From an uncultured Bacilli bacterium (GTDB lineage: Bacteria > Bacillota_I > Bacilli_A > RF39 > UBA660): DNA of 8,363 nucleotides. Shown here in pieces: positions 5,008 through 8,363 of the stretch; position 1 is the first letter of the stretch, and each line of letters opens with the position of its first letter. A program made the position numbers and the translations under genes. Below the pieces are notes generated by a model that saw nothing but the letters and a program-made list of their open reading frames with translations, was not told the DNA's origin and did not search any database. The stretch is taken from NCBI GenBank assembly GCA_947626445.1, contig CANQSC010000049.1, positions 1 to 8,363 on the forward strand, in the 5' to 3' direction.

Positions 5008-5024
5008 GTAATCTAAAAGCGATT

Positions 5025-5066
5025 AAACCTCGGGGTTTGGGGCAGAGCCCCATTTGAATATTTTTT
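5025..5066 (+). other. GC-rich tandem hairpins
   Basis: AAACC (5025-5029) pairs with GGTTT (5034-5038) around TCGG. Immediately after, GGGGC (5039-5043) pairs with GCCCC (5047-5051) around AGA. Six T lie at 5061-5066 but 9 nt downstream, which is far for a standard terminator. The G/C content is unlike the neighbourhood. Similar GGGGTTTGGGGC strings occur, from memory, next to mobilisation genes of gut Firmicutes elements, but none is seen here. Confidence 0.5.
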
Positions 5067-5082
5067 CGTTTTGATTTAAAAT
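5054..5082 (+). promoter_or_regulatory. Candidate promoter, TTGAAT-17-TAAAAT
   Basis: TTGAAT (5054-5059), a 17-nt spacer and TAAAAT (5077-5082). The start would be near 5089. The only thing it can drive before the convergent YugP-like gene is the 8-codon frame at 5125 and the palindrome at 5156. Confidence 0.4.
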
Positions 5083-5124
5083 ACATAACCATGGTTTGTT
5101 TGCCAACCGAGGAGGGAAAATATT

Positions 5125-5151
5125 ATGAACAAATTATGTTCATCTTTGTAA
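5125..5151 (+). CDS. Possible 8-aa peptide MNKLCSSL
   Basis: ATG with eight codons and TAA, 8 nt after AGGAGGG (5110-5116), the same frame length and spacing as the frame at 4923. The start of the frame is itself a hairpin: ATGAACA (5125-5131) pairs with TGTTCAT (5137-5143), so the start codon can be sequestered. A promoter lies at 5054-5082. It may be a regulatory leader or tiny peptide; chance cannot be excluded. Confidence 0.25.
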   Translation: MNKLCSSL

Positions 5152-5155
5152 ATAT

Positions 5156-5177
5156 ATTATGTAGAATTCCACATAAT
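5156..5177. repeat. 22-bp near-perfect palindrome centred on GAATTC
   Basis: ATTATGT, A, GAATTC, C, ACATAAT: all but one symmetric position match. It is followed by TTTT on the plus strand. It may serve as an operator-like site or, as RNA, as a weak terminator of the transcript from 5089. Confidence 0.6.
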
Positions 5178-5184
5178 TTTGTGA

Positions 5185-5210
5185 CAAAAAAAGAATCAAT
5201 TGCGATTCTT
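5185..5210 (-). terminator. Terminator of the YugP-like gene
   Basis: Read on the minus strand, AAGAATC and GATTCTT form a perfect stem around GCAATT, followed by a run of T (5190-5185). It starts 7 bp after the stop codon and faces the rightward elements of the mosaic region. Confidence 0.8.
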
Positions 5211-5216
5211 CTTTTA

Positions 5217-6026
5217 TTAATTATTAGAACTATTATTTTGTAAGATAGCTACGATTTGTAAAACTCGGTAAATAAGTTCTAATAAGGCAACAATCATATC
5301 ATTTACATATTGAATATTATATAGTTTAAATAATTTCTTTAACATTGTTAATTCTTCATCACTTGCCAAGTTATTATTTTTTAAAACTTCATAAGCTTTA
5401 TTTTGAGCTTTAATTTCCGTTTTTAAAACTTTAATAGACATTATAAAGGAAATTAAATAAAGAATTAAACCTAAAGAAGTAAATAACATTGTAATGGTAA
5501 ATGAATTACTTTTAATAACTATAATATCAATTAAGACTCCAATAATAATTAAAGGAATAAAAGCTAGTGGGCCAAAATAAATAATTGGCGTTAGTTTAAT
5601 TCTAGTTTTCATATCAGGATCATTTTCTTTATCAAGAATAGCTAAACAAGATTTTTGAGAAGCCATTGCTAAAGAAGATACTGAACATTTTTTCCAAGTT
5701 AATCTTCTTAATCTAACCTTCTTGAAAAAATGACTATAACTATTTCCAAAAAGTAATGAACCACTTTTTTTAACTTTAATATGTTCTAGACCATTTTCGT
5801 CTAATATCTTTCTTGCAATATTTTCTCCAGTCATATTTACACTGTTTTGTTTTTTATTATATTTGTGATATTTAATAGCTAAGATAATTTGAACTATTAA
5901 AGCAAAAATAGATACAACAGCAATTAAAATTAAAATTATTCCCATTGAAACAATTACAATGTCAGATACATTATTTAAACTATATCCTAATGATGTTTCC
6001 GCAATTTCTCTAAAAAATTCTACCAT
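5217..6026 (-). CDS. YugP-family (Zn_peptidase_2) membrane protein with lost HExxH site
   Basis: Membrane protein of 269 aa (about 225 in typical YugP proteins; the N-terminus is longer). The family shows in MTGENIARKILDENGL (65-80), matching the LTGAEVAR.IL..NGL segment of YugP, in TRIKLTPIIYFG...PLIIIGVL (141-165), matching the R..lvP..n.gs...l..aG region, and in KTEIKAQNKAYEVL (202-215), matching PVEFnAS.RA..l. The zinc site is gone: where relatives have AS-HEVGH-A, this protein has AS-QKSCL-A at 122-129, so both zinc histidines and the catalytic glutamate are replaced. Glu204, probably the third ligand, remains. Membrane helices lie near 23-52, 146-170 and 177-199. A reading frame this intact, with promoter and terminator, argues for a non-proteolytic role rather than decay. 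The ribosome site AAGGAGT precedes the ATG. The family call is from recalled motifs. Confidence 0.72.
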   Translation of the reverse strand: MVEFFREIAETSLGYSLNNVSDIVIVSMGIILILIAVVSIFALIVQIILAIKYHKYNKKQNSVNMTGENIARKILDENGLEHIKVKKSGSLLFGNSYSHFFKKVRLRRLTWKKCSVSSLAMASQKSCLAILDKENDPDMKTRIKLTPIIYFGPLAFIPLIIIGVLIDIIVIKSNSFTITMLFTSLGLILYLISFIMSIKVLKTEIKAQNKAYEVLKNNNLASDEELTMLKKLFKLYNIQYVNDMIVALLELIYRVLQIVAILQNNSSNN

Positions 6027-6050
6027 AAAAATACTCCTTCCTTCTATAAC

Positions 6051-6079
6051 ATTATACTTTTAGACAATATTTTAGTCAA
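6051..6079 (-). promoter_or_regulatory. Strong promoter of the YugP-like gene
   Basis: On the minus strand TTGACT (6079-6074), exactly 17 nt, then TATAAT (6056-6051). This is the best sigma-A-type promoter in the window. The gene is therefore probably well expressed. Confidence 0.75.
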
Positions 6080-6083
6080 TTAA

Positions 6084-6115
6084 TTAAAGACTTCTTCTTT
6101 AAAATTAGATATAAT
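6084..6115 (+). promoter_or_regulatory. prfB promoter region with a dyad over the -35
   Basis: TATAAT at 6110-6115 is the -10. Around the expected -35, TTAAAGA (6084-6090) and TCTTTAA (6096-6102) form a perfect 7-bp dyad with a 5-nt spacer, and no good -35 hexamer is present. The dyad could be an operator or compensate for the weak -35. Confidence 0.45.
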
Positions 6116-6141
6116 ATAGATAATTAAGAAAGGAATAAGTT

Positions 6142-7234
6142 ATGAAAAAAGAATTAGAAATTAAATTAAATGAGTTAATAACTAAGTGTGAACAATTAAG
6201 GAGGTCTCTTTGACTTACCAAGTAAAGAACAAAAAATTAAAGAATTAGAAAGTCTTACTTTAGAGCCTAATTTTTGGGATGATATTGATAGATCTTCACA
6301 AGTTAATAAAGAATTAACTAATTTAAAAAAAGTTTGTCAAGATTTTAATAATATTTTTAATTCGCTTAATCTTAACTTAGAACTTATAAACATTTTAAAT
6401 GATAATGAATTAGAGTCTTTAGAAAGAGATATCCTAAAAATTGAAGAAAGTCTTAATGATTTAGAAATTAATACCGTTTTAAATAATGAATTTGATGAAT
6501 GTAATTGTTATTTAGAAATTCATCCAGGAGCAGGAGGAACTGAATCTTGTGATTGGGCTAGTATGCTTTTAAGAATGTATGAACGTTTTTGTGAGAAAAA
6601 TGATTATACTTATGAAGTAATAGATGAACAAAAGGGTGATGAAGCTGGTCTTAAAAGTGTAACTATTTTAATTAAAGGCTTTTATGCTTATGGCTATTTT
6701 AAAGTTGAAAAAGGAGTTCATCGTTTAGTTAGAATATCACCTTTTGACTCAAATAAAAGAAGACATACCTCTTTTGCATCAGTAACCATTACCCCTTTAA
6801 TAAAACAAGATATCGATTTAGAAATAAAAGAAAGTGATTTAAAAATAGATGTCTATCATTCTAGTGGAGCAGGAGGTCAGTCAGTAAATACCTCCAATAG
6901 TGCAGTTAGAATTACTCATTTACCAACTAAAATAGTTGTAACTTGTCAAAATGAAAGAAGTCAATTAAAAAATAAAGATCAAGCTATGAAATTATTAAAA
7001 AGTAAATTATATCAATTAGAAAGAGAAAAGAAAGAAGAAGAATTAAATAAAATAAAAGGGATAAATAATAATATCGATTTTGGAAGTCAAATTCGTAATT
7101 ATGTTTTAGAGCCTTATAAACAAGTTAAAGATTTAAGAAGTGGATATACTACAAGTAATGTTTTAAAAGTATTAGATGGGGATATATTAGAAATTATGAA
7201 ATCGGTATTGTTAGAGAGGAAAGAAAATGAATAA
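6142..7234 (+). CDS. prfB: Peptide chain release factor 2 (RF2), programmed +1 frameshift
   Basis: RF2 releases finished proteins at UGA and UAA. The gene is in two frames: 23 codons from the ATG at 6142, an in-frame TGA at 6211-6213, then the +1 frame from GAC at 6212 to the TAA at 7232. The product is 363 aa, normal for RF2. Visible motifs: HPGAGGTESCDWA in domain 2, the RF2-specific codon-reading SPF (residues 199-201) and the catalytic GGQ (244-246) in SGAGGQSVNTSNSAVRITH. These distinguish it from RF1, which has PxT. When RF2 is scarce, ribosomes slip at CTT TGA and make more RF2, a known autoregulation. The ribosome site AAAGGAAT precedes the ATG. Annotation without the frameshift would start falsely near 6563 and lose 140 residues. 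The last 8 nt overlap the next gene. Confidence 0.96.
6198..6214 (+). promoter_or_regulatory. prfB +1 programmed frameshift signal
   Basis: A Shine-Dalgarno-like AAGGAGGT (6198-6205), two bases, then CTT TGA C (6208-6214). The codons AGG AGG TCT CTT TGA C have the same layout as the E. coli prfB site AGG GGG TAT CTT TGA C. The internal SD lies three bases nearer the slip codon than in initiation and pushes the ribosome forward at the slow UGA. Confidence 0.96.
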
Positions 7235-8075
7235 AATTAAAAAATATTTTATAGTTATAATTGGTTTATTATTAATGGCTCTTAGTTTTAATTTATTTCA
7301 AGAACCTTTTAACTTTGCTGCGGGAGGAGTAACTGGTTTATCAATTATTTTTCATAAATTTTTTAATTTTGATGAATCATTATTTATCTTTATTGCTAAT
7401 CAAACCTTAATAATAATAAGTTTTATAGTATTAGGAAAAAAGAAAACAATAGATACTATTTTAGGATCTATTCTTTTACCAATTTTTATTAAATTAACTA
7501 GTATTATATCTACTTATTTAACTTTTCAAGATTTAGATTATATTTTAATTGCTATTATAGGGGGTATTATTTATGGTATAGGACTTGGTTTAGTATATAA
7601 ATATGGTTTTACATCTGGAGGAACAGATATTTTAAATCAAATTATGGAAGTAAAATATAAAATACCAATGAATAAAGCTATTATAATTGTTGATGGTTTA
7701 ATTGTTTTATTATCGGCTTTAGCTTTTGGAATACCAGTTATGATATATTCTCTTATTATGATTATTATAATTAGTTTTATATCTAATAAAACTATTTTAG
7801 AATTAAATGAAAATAAAGTTTTTTATATTTATACTGAGGAAGTTAATAAAGTAAAAGATTATTTAACTAATAATTTTGCGTATGATATAACTATTTTTGA
7901 TACAATTGGGGGATATAGTAAAGAAAAAAAGAAATTATATATGTGTTCAGTTAGTACTAAAGATTATTATGCAATTAAAGAAGGAATATTATATATCGAT
8001 CCTAAAGCATTTATTGTAATTACTAATGCTTATGAACAAAAAAATGCTAATGTGCTAATTAGAGCTAAAAAATAA
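7227..8075 (+). CDS. YitT-family membrane protein (DUF161 + DUF2179)
   Basis: Predicted membrane protein of 282 aa, the normal family length. The N-terminal part has five hydrophobic segments (about residues 7-24, 50-70, 75-97, 104-124 and 150-185, the last long enough for two helices) with the family motifs FNFAAGGVTGLSII (28-41) and YGFTSGGTDIL (126-136). The C-terminal soluble DUF2179 domain (about 195-275) ends with YIDPKAFIVITNAYE. The function is not established; transport or membrane sensing has been proposed for the family. It overlaps the end of prfB by 8 nt, with its ribosome site GAGAGGAAAG inside the prfB coding end, so the two are co-transcribed and may be translationally coupled. 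A YitT-type gene near prfB also occurs in other Firmicutes (yvjA region of B. subtilis). Confidence 0.88.
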   Translation: MNKIKKYFIVIIGLLLMALSFNLFQEPFNFAAGGVTGLSIIFHKFFNFDESLFIFIANQTLIIISFIVLGKKKTIDTILGSILLPIFIKLTSIISTYLTFQDLDYILIAIIGGIIYGIGLGLVYKYGFTSGGTDILNQIMEVKYKIPMNKAIIIVDGLIVLLSALAFGIPVMIYSLIMIIIISFISNKTILELNENKVFYIYTEEVNKVKDYLTNNFAYDITIFDTIGGYSKEKKKLYMCSVSTKDYYAIKEGILYIDPKAFIVITNAYEQKNANVLIRAKK

Positions 8076-8207
8076 TTGTTACTTTTGGATAATGAAGAAA
8101 GTAATCATTATGAAAAAACTTGCCAAAATTGCTCAAATGGTTGGTGCAATGTTAATATTGCACGAACAATAACTTGGGATGACTACATAGGATTAGTATA
8201 TCTTTAG
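8076..8207 (+). pseudogene. Remnant reading frame with a CxxC...C motif
   Basis: Directly after the yitT stop, the same frame stays open for 43 codons to the TAG at 8205. It includes EKTCQNCSNGWCNVN, with three cysteines spaced like a small metal-binding knuckle, then TITWDDYIG. There is no ATG at its start and no ribosome site, so it looks like a fragment of a gene that has lost its 5' end. After the TAG a +1 frame stays open for 13 more codons to a TAA, consistent with decay. I cannot name the parent family. A competing 20-codon ATG frame at 8110-8172 has no ribosome site either. Confidence 0.35.
8144..8163. repeat. 20-bp near-palindrome
   Basis: GTGCAATGTT and AATATTGCAC are reverse complements except at one position. 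It falls in the remnant frame after yitT. With no T-run it is not a standard terminator. Confidence 0.45.
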
Positions 8208-8286
8208 ATTATGCATATGCGGTAGAAGATGCAAATGTTCTTACTTAAAATCAAATCTGTTTGTCTTAGAAGTTTAAATTTTAAAT

Positions 8287-8363
8287 AATCGAGTAGAGAA
8301 AACTTTTCAAGATAAATCTTGAATACTTCTCCCTCTCACACCACCAGTACATACCGTTCGGTA
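8287..8363 (-). mobile_element. Group II intron 3' end (part of domain V, domain VI), runs off right edge
   Basis: Read on the minus strand from the edge: the domain V tip TACC-GAAC-GGTA (8363-8352), its 3' arm TGTACTGGTGG, the linker TGTGAGAGG, then domain VI as a hairpin. Stems are GAGAA/TTCTC (8331-8327 with 8300-8296) and TTCAAGA/TCTTGAA (8323-8317 with 8312-8306), with an unpaired internal loop that can hold the branch-point A. The sequence closes with CTACTCGATT (8296-8287), an ending I recall from Firmicutes group II introns. The splice junction is therefore close to 8287-8290, and the 3' exon extends leftwards. The 5' arm of domain V, the reverse transcriptase gene and the rest of the ribozyme are outside the window. 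Confidence 0.7.

Larger units (their letters stand above)
4754..5216. other. Gene-less mosaic of hairpins, repeats and tiny frames
   Basis: No ordinary gene lies between the orphan gene and the YugP-like gene. The stretch holds repeat copy 2, a 20-bp hairpin, a candidate small RNA unit, a second promoter with an 8-codon frame, a GC-rich double hairpin, a near-palindrome and the terminator of the minus-strand gene. Two short segments recur: a 17-nt stretch at 4793-4809 and 4983-4999 (tail of a T-run plus AATTTGGTTT), and ACGAAAAGG at 4810-4818 and 4961-4969. Confidence 0.7.

Noticed and set aside
6563..7234. Reading RF2 as a 223-aa protein starting at the internal ATG 6563
   Set aside because: The same frame is open back to 6212 with RF2-like sequence, and the frameshift signal joins it to the ATG at 6142. 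The internal ATG has no ribosome site.
1..8363. CRISPR arrays, tRNA or rRNA genes
   Set aside because: No regularly spaced short repeats, no cloverleaf-like segments and no conserved rRNA stretches were seen on either strand.

Overview
The window is AT-rich DNA that reads like a low-GC Bacillota genome, possibly a gut Bacilli/'Tenericutes'-type lineage. Evidence: A/T-ending codons, strong AGGAGG-type ribosome sites, short A-T stem terminators, and genes typical of that group (YugP-type membrane protein, YitT/DUF2179, DUF362, TMBIM/BI-1). Despite the Mollicutes-like composition it uses UGA as a stop. prfB (RF2) is present with a textbook programmed +1 frameshift at an in-frame UGA, one gene ends in TGA, and no CDS has an internal TGA. 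The species cannot be named from this window.

Layout. 1-686 (-) is the N-terminal part of an IS66-family transposase running off the left edge. 687-1096 has no gene but holds a DnaA-box-containing dyad, a probable IS end, two inverted repeats and a large hairpin that folds best on the minus strand. 1097-4212 (+) holds four complete genes in a row: an SDR oxidoreductase, a thioredoxin-fold lipoprotein, a Bax-inhibitor-1-like membrane protein and a DUF362 protein. Each has its own ribosome site, and most have a plausible promoter or terminator, so this is a run of small units rather than one tight operon.

4200-5216 is the most unusual part. A 34-bp perfect direct repeat covers the last codons, stop and terminator of the DUF362 gene and recurs 566 bp downstream. 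Between the copies lies one orphan gene of 121 codons. After it comes a gene-less stretch with a 20-bp perfect hairpin, a candidate small RNA with promoter and terminator, two tiny 8-codon reading frames each exactly 8 nt behind a strong Shine-Dalgarno, a GC-rich double hairpin and a 22-bp near-palindrome. Short segments are reshuffled among these pieces.

5217-6026 (-) encodes a YugP-family membrane protein whose zinc-peptidase HExxH site reads QKSCL, so it looks like a pseudo-protease. It diverges, across a 115-bp region with two promoters, from prfB (6142-7234), which overlaps a YitT-family membrane protein gene (7227-8075) by 8 nt. After 8075 there is only a cysteine-containing gene remnant, and then, on the minus strand at the right edge, the 3' end (domain V/VI) of a group II intron. 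The window is thus a housekeeping segment bounded by mobile elements on both sides, with a mosaic intergenic region in the middle.
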